A stretch of DNA of 64,000 bases from Lachnospiraceae bacterium (GTDB lineage Bacteria; Bacillota; Clostridia; Lachnospirales; Lachnospiraceae), in NCBI GenBank assembly GCA_029053015.1, contig JAIDHX010000036.1, positions 245,998-309,997 on the forward strand, in the 5' to 3' direction. The position numbers and the translations under genes were made by a program. This document shows positions 45,057 to 51,962 of the stretch, piece by piece. The notes below the pieces were generated by a model. It did not search any database. It saw only the letters and a program-made list of their open reading frames with translations, and was not told the origin of the DNA. How positions within the stretch are numbered: the stretch's first letter is position 1; each line of letters opens with the position of its first letter.

Positions 45057-46160
45057 ATGAATAAAATAAATCCATTTTCAGCAATTTATTATATGAAAGA
45101 GAACAAAGGCAGAGCCTTTCTCGGTATTTTTATGATGATTCTTGCCACTCTTATGTTTCTGGCGGGCAACTATATTCATTCGGCAATATATACCTATGAA
45201 AAGGAATTTACATACTCTGATAAGATTGTATGGGCAAGCCTGCAGAGTACGGACGAGGAATATCAGGATTTTTTCGCGTTCCGGCAAATGGTGGAAGAGG
45301 ATGAAAAATTAAAGTATGTGGATGTGACTGTCTATGGCTTCTCCGGTATGCAGCATGGTACGGTACTGGGTCTTGAAGTGGGCGGCTGGTCTTATGTATT
45401 CAATTCCAAAAGCGATATGGAAAAGGTGTTTGCCCATTTGGGGATTGAAGGGGATTTTTCGAATTGTAAGCATAACAGTATGATTATCAGTCAGGATTTT
45501 GCAAATAACAGAGGAATCAAGCTGGGCGATACGCTTGACCACAGCTTTGACGAAAGCCTGAATCGAACTTACACAGTGGACGCAATCATTGATGACGGAA
45601 GCTTCTGCATCTTTTATATTTATGAGGACGACGATAGTTTAGGGCGCCTTTATATATACAGCGACGTGATGGAGGGGGAGGAACTGTACAGCTATGTAAA
45701 AAATCTTGCCGGAGATAAGAATGTGCAGATAGCGCAATCTGAGCGAAGCGCGGTGCTGCCGCAGTTTGATATGTTTTATGCGATTTTTTATGCCGTAGAT
45801 ATTCTGATTGCAGTTGTGCTGGCGGTTACAATCAATTCCGTTATAACAGGGCAGTATCTGAAAAGAACCTATGAATTTGGTATTTACAGGGCGTTGGGCA
45901 GAAGCAGAAAAGAAGTGAAGAAAAAGGTGGCGGCAGAGATACTGTTCATGAATATCATTGCCTGTATCGTGGGCGGAGCGGCAATTCTTTTATTTACCTA
46001 TATGATAAATGAATTGGTTTATAGGAAAACAGGTCTGCATTTGCTGTTTTTCTCAAAAACAGGTCTGATAGGATTTGTTTTGTGTGATGTTCTGATGGCG
46101 GTTCCCCTGATTTTGTCTAAAGGGAGATTGATGAGTAAAGCAGATGTGACGGAATTTTAA
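45057..46160 (+). CDS. FtsX-like ABC transporter permease (second)
   Basis: The 367-residue protein has an N-terminal helix (about 19-37), an extracytoplasmic domain (about 40-250) and three C-terminal helices. The YEFGIYRALGRSRKEVKKKV segment is typical of FtsX domains. It matches the first permease in layout but not in sequence, so the complex is probably a heterodimer. The ATG at 45057 was preferred over the upstream in-frame start at 45006, which lies within the ATPase gene; its ribosome site is weak (GAGG). Confidence 0.82.
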   Translation: MNKINPFSAIYYMKENKGRAFLGIFMMILATLMFLAGNYIHSAIYTYEKEFTYSDKIVWASLQSTDEEYQDFFAFRQMVEEDEKLKYVDVTVYGFSGMQHGTVLGLEVGGWSYVFNSKSDMEKVFAHLGIEGDFSNCKHNSMIISQDFANNRGIKLGDTLDHSFDESLNRTYTVDAIIDDGSFCIFYIYEDDDSLGRLYIYSDVMEGEELYSYVKNLAGDKNVQIAQSERSAVLPQFDMFYAIFYAVDILIAVVLAVTINSVITGQYLKRTYEFGIYRALGRSRKEVKKKVAAEILFMNIIACIVGGAAILLFTYMINELVYRKTGLHLLFFSKTGLIGFVLCDVLMAVPLILSKGRLMSKADVTEF

Positions 46161-46175
46161 ATAGCATAAGGTATG

Positions 46176-46211
46176 AAAAAAGCCCGCGAATATCGGATTC
46201 GGGGCTTTTTT
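46176..46211. terminator. Bidirectional terminator after the ABC operon
   Basis: AAAAAAGCCC-GCGAA pairs with TTCGGGGCTTTTTT around TATCGGA; it serves the plus-strand ABC operon and the minus-strand lipoprotein gene. Confidence 0.85.
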
Positions 46212-46262
46212 CATATGATAAGTATAGTTGCCGTCGTTGAAAACGGAGAAATTCCAAACTGC

Positions 46263-46847
46263 CTACGAAATCTTGCTGTAACTCTTGGCAATCGTCATTT
46301 CTATTTCGACTTCTTCTACCACTCCGTTGTCGTCAAAGCGTATCGTATAGGAGTACTGCCCGTCCTCATAAATAAGGGAGCCGTAGGAAGTTTCGCGGGG
46401 TGCTTTAAATGCCTGCATGGCTGCTTTTACTTCGTCAGAGTTCATGCCATAGAAATTGATTCCGTTTACCAAAACATTGTTTACAGCCCAATAAGATTTT
46501 TCCTCTGAATTCATATAGAAACTCATCTTATATATAGTGGCTCCTGTATAAGTGACTTCCTCCCTCGAGGGATTATAGATATAAAGGTAAGCATAGGTCT
46601 CACCGTCTTTTTTGGCGGACCAAAGGTCTGACATCCAGCTATTGGCGGGCATTTTGCCAATGGGAATAGCATTTCCGGCAAGAGTACACTCAAAACCCTG
46701 CGGCAGATTGTAAGGAGTGGATTCGCCGAGCGTAATCTCTTTTCCGTCAAACGTCAGCACAGGGGGCGTTCCCTTTTCCCCACAGGCGGAAAGGCATGCG
46801 GCCATCATCATAAGTACACAGGCGCAAATCAAAATTCGTTTTTTCAT
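46263..46847 (-). CDS. Putative lipoprotein of unknown function
   Basis: The 194-residue protein starts MKKRILICACVLMMMAACLS and continues ACGEKG, a lipoprotein signal with the lipobox LSAC and acceptor C22. The mature part, about 170 residues, is soluble and mixed alpha/beta, with PVLTFDGKEITLGESTPYNL followed by an ALAGNAIPIG-like turn. I do not recognise a family. The ATG at 46847 follows GGAGGATATT. It lies convergent to the ABC operon, so no functional link is shown. Confidence 0.8.
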   Translation of the reverse strand: MKKRILICACVLMMMAACLSACGEKGTPPVLTFDGKEITLGESTPYNLPQGFECTLAGNAIPIGKMPANSWMSDLWSAKKDGETYAYLYIYNPSREEVTYTGATIYKMSFYMNSEEKSYWAVNNVLVNGINFYGMNSDEVKAAMQAFKAPRETSYGSLIYEDGQYSYTIRFDDNGVVEEVEIEMTIAKSYSKIS

Positions 46848-46952
46848 CTTAATATCCTCCATGTTACATTGTTCCGTGAACAGGCGCACAAACAGAATAT
46901 GATACGCCTGCAGAATTTATGATAGCAGTTTCGGAAAATAAATGCAACAGTC

Positions 46953-46981
46953 TTTTCATAGCAGACGCGATGGTGTATACT
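46953..46981 (+). promoter_or_regulatory. Candidate promoter for the cupin gene
   Basis: TTTTCA (46953-46958), 17-bp spacer, TATACT (46976-46981) with TG at -14. Confidence 0.5.
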
Positions 46982-47010
46982 GAGTAAAACAAAAAGAAAG
47001 GAAGAGTTTT

Positions 47011-47361
47011 ATGCGGAGTGTAGACCAAAAAGAATTCTTAGGCGGGCAGGGAACCGTCCATTTTGACCATATACTGGAAGCGGGGGAGATGCACGGCATG
47101 AACCGCGTGTACGCGAAGGTGACGCTGCAGAAGGGCTGTTCCGTCGGCTATCATGTACATCAGGGCGACGGAGAGGACTATTATGTCATCAAGGGGACGG
47201 CGACCATCGACGACAACCATGAGCGGACGCTGACGCTGAAGGAGGGAGAGCATTTCTTTACACCGTCCGGCAAAGGACACAGCCTGATGAATCTGGAAGA
47301 GGAAGAACTGCAGGTGATGGCGCTTATCATCTATGATTCATGGCAGGAAGCGCGTGGATAA
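47011..47361 (+). CDS. Small cupin-domain protein
   Basis: The 116-residue protein is a single cupin barrel. Motif 1 is GYHVHQGDGEDYYVIKG (G-x5-H-x-H-x3-4-E-x6-G) and motif 2 includes GEHFFTPSGKGHSLMNLEEE. The two His and Glu probably bind a metal. Such small cupins act as isomerases, dioxygenases or sensors; the substrate here is unknown. AAAGGAAG precedes the ATG. Confidence 0.85.
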   Translation: MRSVDQKEFLGGQGTVHFDHILEAGEMHGMNRVYAKVTLQKGCSVGYHVHQGDGEDYYVIKGTATIDDNHERTLTLKEGEHFFTPSGKGHSLMNLEEEELQVMALIIYDSWQEARG

Positions 47362-47409
47362 AGGGATGTCTGAAAAAGGTTTTGCGTATTTCAGGCGGGA
47401 CGATTTGCA

Positions 47410-47438
47410 TTGACAGGAAGTGGTAAAACAGATAAACT
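47410..47438 (+). promoter_or_regulatory. Promoter of the rubrerythrin gene
   Basis: TTGACA (47410-47415), 17-bp spacer, TAAACT (47433-47438), 51 bp upstream of the start codon. I see no clear PerR box. Confidence 0.6.
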
Positions 47439-47488
47439 ATGTTCCATAACGATTAGTATCTATTATGACAAATGAAGGAGGATACGGC

Positions 47489-48025
47489 ATGAACAAGTAT
47501 GCAGGAACACAGACAGAAAAAAATCTGGAGACAGCATTTGCGGGGGAATCCCAGGCGAGGAATAAGTACACTTATTTTGCTTCCGTGGCAAAAAAGGAAG
47601 GATATGAGCAGATTTCTTCTCTGTTTTTAAAGACCGCTGACAATGAAAAAGAACATGCAAAAATGTGGTTCAAGGAACTGAGCGGCATCGGCAGCACAAC
47701 CGAAAATCTGGCGGCAGCTGCAGAAGGCGAAAACCATGAATGGACGGATATGTATGAGGAATTTGCCAAGACGGCTGAAAGTGAAGGATTTCCGGAGCTT
47801 GCCGAAAAATTCCGTCTGGTTGGTGCCATCGAAAAGCATCATGAGGAGAGATACCGCGCCCTGCTTAAAAATATAGAGACGGCAAAAGTGTTTGAAAAGA
47901 GCGAAGTGAAGGTGTGGGAGTGCCGCAACTGCGGACATATCGTGGTAGGCACAAAAGCGCCTGAGGTATGCCCGACCTGTAATCATCCGCAGAGCTATTT
48001 TGAAGTAAGCGCGGAAAACTATTAA
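47489..48025 (+). CDS. rbr: Rubrerythrin
   Basis: The 178-residue protein has the four-helix di-iron domain ([20 protein letters not shown] with Glu ligands, then [17 protein letters not shown], and later EKHHEERY), followed by a C-terminal rubredoxin-like domain with two CxxC pairs (CRNCGH and CPTC). It reduces hydrogen peroxide and protects anaerobes from oxygen. The ATG at 47489 follows GAAGGAGG; the earlier in-frame ATG at 47465 precedes that site. Confidence 0.96.
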   Translation: MNKYAGTQTEKNLETAFAGESQARNKYTYFASVAKKEGYEQISSLFLKTADNEKEHAKMWFKELSGIGSTTENLAAAAEGENHEWTDMYEEFAKTAESEGFPELAEKFRLVGAIEKHHEERYRALLKNIETAKVFEKSEVKVWECRNCGHIVVGTKAPEVCPTCNHPQSYFEVSAENY

Positions 48026-48036
48026 AAAGAATGGAA

Positions 48037-48073
48037 CAAAGCTGCCGTGGGAGACTGCGGCAGCTTTGCATTT
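48037..48073. terminator. Bidirectional terminator after rubrerythrin
   Basis: CAAAGCTGCCG (48037-48047) pairs with CGGCAGCTTTG (48058-48068), then CATTTT. Confidence 0.85.
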
Positions 48074-49150
48074 TCATGATTTCTGCTTCGTCATTCCGAG
48101 AAAAAACCGTAAAACAGGTACTCTCTTTACCATTTCATATATCAAAAATGTTACAACGAACGAAATCAATACAATCAATAAAAACTGCCCGGCAACACCA
48201 ACAGGTAATTGCAAGATGAAAAAACCTGCCACGACCAGAACCGGCATGTGGAGAATGTAAACAGGGAAAGAGGCCCGGGTAAAATAATTGCTGAGCCGGT
48301 TATGAAAGTTCAGCTTTGTCTGTCCTATGCCGAGTAATGTTATAATTCCCATCCAGCCAAAGAAGATATAGAGCCCGGTCATCCAGATGGCTCTGAGATT
48401 TTCAAAACAGTACAGATAGGTGTACAGACTGCCTGACAGGATGCAAATTACCAAACTCACATACCGATATTGCTTTAGTTTTTGCAGAATGCTTTCTTCT
48501 GAAAGGATATAGTATCCGAACAAAAACAATATCATAAATTGCCCTAAGCTTTTCCCGCCGATATTCAGGATATATTGGCAAAGCCACTCCGGTACAAACA
48601 GCAAAATAAGAAAGAAATAGGAAATACTGCCAACTTTGAACTTCGGCAAACACTTCTTTTGTAAGAGAATAATGAGAAGTGCTGCTAAAGAAATGACAAA
48701 CAAATACAGTAAAAACCAAAGATGTCCGGGAGTAAAGCCTCCATGATATCCTGTCAAATCGGTTTCCTTTGTGAAAAACAATCCATACTGCTGCCAGTAA
48801 GTGCCTGTATACCCATTGAAGAACACTTCCGCAGTATAGGTCATGACGGGAATAAGTACAAGCAGTCCGAAGAAAAAAGGAATGAGTAATTTTTTCGTCC
48901 GCTCCACGATAAATTGCTTGTTTGTCCTTTTTTGAAGAGCATATTTACAGCTCATGCCTGCAATGGTAAATAAAAAGGTCATATACCACGGATACACGGC
49001 AGTTGCAAACGCATAAAGAGCGGTGTTTGTGTGCGACCATATGTAAAACCCGCTGTATTCGCCGCCACTCCAAATCTGTGCAGCGTGGAATGGAAAAAGC
49101 AGCAGAATTGCCAGCCATCTTAAATTATCTATGTAATATTTTCTCTCCAT
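48074..49150 (-). CDS. Membrane acyltransferase, acyltransferase 3 family
   Basis: The 358-residue protein has about ten membrane helices. It begins RKYYIDNLRWLAILLLFPFH, the typical start with R-W-L and the catalytic-region His, and has GHLWFLLYLFVISLAALL and a late PVYILHMPVLVVAGFF. Such enzymes O-acylate surface glycans or other small molecules. It stands alone. Its substrate cannot be inferred. The ATG follows a short A-rich leader with no strong ribosome site beyond GAGG. Confidence 0.85.
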   Translation of the reverse strand: MERKYYIDNLRWLAILLLFPFHAAQIWSGGEYSGFYIWSHTNTALYAFATAVYPWYMTFLFTIAGMSCKYALQKRTNKQFIVERTKKLLIPFFFGLLVLIPVMTYTAEVFFNGYTGTYWQQYGLFFTKETDLTGYHGGFTPGHLWFLLYLFVISLAALLIILLQKKCLPKFKVGSISYFFLILLFVPEWLCQYILNIGGKSLGQFMILFLFGYYILSEESILQKLKQYRYVSLVICILSGSLYTYLYCFENLRAIWMTGLYIFFGWMGIITLLGIGQTKLNFHNRLSNYFTRASFPVYILHMPVLVVAGFFILQLPVGVAGQFLLIVLISFVVTFLIYEMVKRVPVLRFFLGMTKQKS

Positions 49151-49242
49151 TCACATACCTCGGATCAATTTCAAATTGTATTGCTACTATAATATCACAC
49201 TCGCATGTATATTTCTATCGAATATCCACTAAATCTTTTCTA

Positions 49243-49270
49243 CGGAATTTCTTCCACGGAAGAATTTCCG
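49243..49270. repeat. Short palindrome upstream of the aldolase-like gene
   Basis: CGGAATTTCTTCC (49243-49255) and GGAAGAATTTCCG (49258-49270) are inverted with one mismatch. It ends 10 bp before the -35 box and may be an operator or a terminator for upstream transcription. Confidence 0.45.
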
Positions 49271-49280
49271 TTAGGTCCCC

Positions 49281-49309
49281 TTGACAAACGCCATAAAATC
49301 CATTATCCT
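49281..49309 (+). promoter_or_regulatory. Promoter for the aldolase-like gene
   Basis: TTGACA (49281-49286), 17-bp spacer, TATCCT (49304-49309). Confidence 0.65.
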
Positions 49310-49406
49310 TACATGGTAGTTTAACGGTTTAAAGTGTCATAGTGCAAAGTGCACATTGGCAGAGAAGAAAAAGCAAAACACGGTAAGAAACAGGAGGAAC
49401 GGAAAA

Positions 49407-50390
49407 ATGAGTCGCAGCAGACAGGGGTCATTAGTGTCTTTCCGCCCCGACATCAAGGTAGTGGACTGTACCTTGCGGGACGGCGGACTGGTCAATAATT
49501 TTGCATTTACAGATGAGTTTGTCAAGGATTTGTATCTGGCAAACATAAAGGCGGGCGTCGATTATATGGAATTCGGATATAAGGCATCTGCCGAAATTTT
49601 CGATCCCGCAAACTTCGGAAAGTGGAAGTTCTGTAAGGAGCAGGATATCCGCAGCGTTGTGGGTGACAACAAGACGGATATGAAAATTTCTGTTATGGCG
49701 GATGTGGGAAGAACCGATTTCAAAAAGGATATTCTGAACAAAAAAGACAGTGTTATCGACTTAATCCGTGTGGCAACCTATATCAACGCCATTCCGGCAG
49801 CAATAGAAATGTTAGAGGACGCCAAAAAGAAGGGCTACGAGACGACTGTAAATATCATGGCGGTATCCAAGGTAAATGATGATGAGCTGGACGGCGGGCT
49901 GGAACTTTTGGGACAGAGCAGTGTGGACACCATCTATCTGGTGGACAGCTTCGGCGCTTTTTATCCCGAGCAGATAGAGCGTCTCTGCGATAAATATCTG
50001 AATGTGGCGGCGAAGTACAACAAAAAGATCGGCATACACGCACACAACAACCAGCAGCTTGCGTTTGCCAATACCATCGAAGCGCTTACCATGGGAGCAA
50101 GCTATCTGGACGCAACCGTAAGCGGCATGGGCAGAGGCGCAGGCAACTGCTATATGGAGCTTTTGCTGAGCTTTTTGCGCAATCCCAAGTACAATAAGAT
50201 TGCTATTATGAACTTTGTGGAAAAGCATATGCAGAAGCTGAAGGACGAGGGTGCGGTATGGGGGTATGACATTCCCTACCTTCTGACCGGAATGCTGAAC
50301 AGCCATCCTTCCTCTGCGATTCAGTTTATCAAGGAAAAAAGAACGGACTACGCAATGTTTTATCAGGATCTGATTGACAACGTGCTGTAG
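49407..50390 (+). CDS. DRE-TIM metallolyase-type aldolase
   Basis: The 327-residue protein has the DRE-TIM barrel core: DCTLRDGG near residue 20, the metal-binding IHAHNN (HxHN) near residue 210, and AGN-like GMGRGAGNCYMELLLSFL. It resembles the 4-hydroxy-2-oxovalerate aldolase and homocitrate synthase group, which cleave or form carbon-carbon bonds on 2-oxo acids. It lacks the C-terminal domains of the large synthases, so the substrate is not known. The ATG at 49407 follows AGGAGGA; a TTG at 49356 lacks a ribosome site. Confidence 0.82.
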   Translation: MSRSRQGSLVSFRPDIKVVDCTLRDGGLVNNFAFTDEFVKDLYLANIKAGVDYMEFGYKASAEIFDPANFGKWKFCKEQDIRSVVGDNKTDMKISVMADVGRTDFKKDILNKKDSVIDLIRVATYINAIPAAIEMLEDAKKKGYETTVNIMAVSKVNDDELDGGLELLGQSSVDTIYLVDSFGAFYPEQIERLCDKYLNVAAKYNKKIGIHAHNNQQLAFANTIEALTMGASYLDATVSGMGRGAGNCYMELLLSFLRNPKYNKIAIMNFVEKHMQKLKDEGAVWGYDIPYLLTGMLNSHPSSAIQFIKEKRTDYAMFYQDLIDNVL

Positions 50391-50501
50391 TCTGGATAAA
50401 GTTTTTCCCTGATTCTGCCGATATATAAAGAATCAAAGCATTTGGCAAATGGAATTGCCGGCAAGCTTATAAAAATTGCTTTTATCAAGGAGGATAACGG
50501 C

Positions 50502-51338
50502 ATGGGAATCATGAGCATAGGAAGCTCCAATACGACGAGAATAAAGCTTACGGATGGAAAGGGTAACCATGTAGGCACCATTTCCGTGACAAAGCCGAGT
50601 ACAAAGAAAAAGAAGCGCCTACAGTATAATTTCAGGGAAATTTCCAATCGGATTTTACAGACAAAAACCTCCGGCACTGCGAGCAGGGTGCTTGTGAGCG
50701 CACGCTCCAAGGTCGCCATGCTGGCGCGGATGGTGAGAAACCCTGATTATGACGAGAAAGAGCTGGAGCAGGCGCTGATACATGCCAAGAAAATGGAGCG
50801 GATAGCCAAAAAGCGGATGAAGCACTTGCAGCAGGAAGAAAAAGCCGAAAGGACAGGTTCCTGCTCCGATGATTTGGATGCATACGAGGAAGCCAAAGCG
50901 AGTGCAGAGGCGGAGGCAGAAGCGGAAAGCGAGCAGCAGGACGAAGAGATGGAAGCGCTTATGCAGGAATATCAGGCGTCTATGCAATCCATGGAGGAGT
51001 CCATGGAGAAGTCCATGGAGAAGTCCATGGAGGAGCTTACGAATGAGATGATGGCAGAAGGTCTTGATGAGCTTTCGGATGAACTGGGGCTGTCTGTGCA
51101 AAAGAATATGAGTCCCGAGGATTTGGAGCGGCTTAAGAAGAAGCACAGGGCAGACGAACTCAAGGAAATTACAGAAGCGGATTTGAAGTACTTAAAGGCG
51201 CTGTTTGACAAGCTGGCAAAGGAAAAAAGTGAGGCTTCAAGCGGTGTTTCCTTACAGATTTCAGGTATGGAGATGCCGGTGGAGACGGCAGAAGCGCCCG
51301 TGACGGTAGAAGGCGCTAATCTTGATGTCTCCGTATAA
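50502..51338 (+). CDS. Coiled-coil protein of unknown function with Met-Glu repeats
   Basis: The 278-residue protein has a short N-terminal beta region (SSNTTRIKLTDGKGNHVGTI), a basic middle (VLVSARSKVAMLARMVRNP), and long Glu/Lys/Ala-rich helices likely to coil. Four tandem 12-nt units (50988-51035) encode SMEE/SMEK, a local amplification. No signal peptide or membrane segment is visible. It is downstream of the aldolase-like gene and has its own AAGGAGG. I do not recognise the family. Confidence 0.75.
   Translation: MGIMSIGSSNTTRIKLTDGKGNHVGTISVTKPSTKKKKRLQYNFREISNRILQTKTSGTASRVLVSARSKVAMLARMVRNPDYDEKELEQALIHAKKMERIAKKRMKHLQQEEKAERTGSCSDDLDAYEEAKASAEAEAEAESEQQDEEMEALMQEYQASMQSMEESMEKSMEKSMEELTNEMMAEGLDELSDELGLSVQKNMSPEDLERLKKKHRADELKEITEADLKYLKALFDKLAKEKSEASSGVSLQISGMEMPVETAEAPVTVEGANLDVSV
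50988..51035 (+). repeat. Four tandem 12-nt repeats within the coiled-coil gene
   Basis: TCCATGGAGGAG, two copies of TCCATGGAGAAG, and TCCATGGAGGAG are contiguous and in frame. Confidence 0.9.
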
Positions 51339-51414
51339 TATATGAAATGATATATGACAGGATTCTGGCGACAGATTCCTGTCATTTTCTTTTGGAATTA
51401 CAAATTTCACGTCG

Positions 51415-51443
51415 TTGACAGCAATTTTTACCAATGATATAAT
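51415..51443 (+). promoter_or_regulatory. Promoter of the MerR-family regulator
   Basis: TTGACA (51415-51420), 17-bp spacer, TATAAT (51438-51443): a full consensus promoter. The spacer is not the 19-20 bp typical of MerR-activated promoters. Confidence 0.75.
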
Positions 51444-51501
51444 TTACTTATAAATTTTTTTGGATAATATGACGTAAAGTCAACTGTAAGCCGGAAGGGG
51501 T

Positions 51502-51906
51502 ATGAAAATGTTTTACACAGTAGGAGAAATGGCAAAAAAGATGCAGATAGCGCCTTCCACGCTGCGTTACTATGACAAGGAGGGGCTTTTGCCTTTTGTG
51601 GAACGCTCTGACGGCGGGATTCGGATGTTTAAGGAGTCGGATTTGGAGTGGCTTGCCCTGATAGAATGTCTGAAAAAGACGGGAATGTCGATTAAAGATA
51701 TCAAGAGTTTTGTGGATTTATATGTGGAGGGAGATGCGTCAATTGACAGGCGGCTGGAGTTGATAAAGAAGCAGCGGCAGGCCGTGCTGGGGCAGATTGA
51801 GCAGCTTCAGGAAATGATAAAAGTGCTTGACTATAAGTGCTGGTATTATGAGGAAGCGCAGAAGGCAGGCACATGTGCGGTACATAATGACAGAGAGAAG
51901 GGCTGA
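51502..51906 (+). CDS. MerR-family transcriptional regulator
   Basis: The 134-residue protein has the MerR DNA-binding domain (YTVGEMAKKMQIAPSTLRYY, then DKEGLLPFVERSDGGIRMFK) followed by a dimerisation helix. The C-terminal part is short, with one cysteine near the end of the helix and one by the tail, so a metal site like that of CueR or SoxR is not evident. It may control the next gene, a FIST/EAL protein 57 bp downstream. GGAAGGGG precedes the ATG. Confidence 0.92.
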   Translation: MKMFYTVGEMAKKMQIAPSTLRYYDKEGLLPFVERSDGGIRMFKESDLEWLALIECLKKTGMSIKDIKSFVDLYVEGDASIDRRLELIKKQRQAVLGQIEQLQEMIKVLDYKCWYYEEAQKAGTCAVHNDREKG

Positions 51907-51962
51907 AATTTCAGGCAGTCCGGCGCGGAAGAAAATAGTTTCTGAAACAGGAGGAAACGGGA

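Noticed and set aside
47439..47488. A PerR operator at the rubrerythrin promoter
   Set aside because: No TTATAAT-N-ATTATAA-type palindrome is visible.
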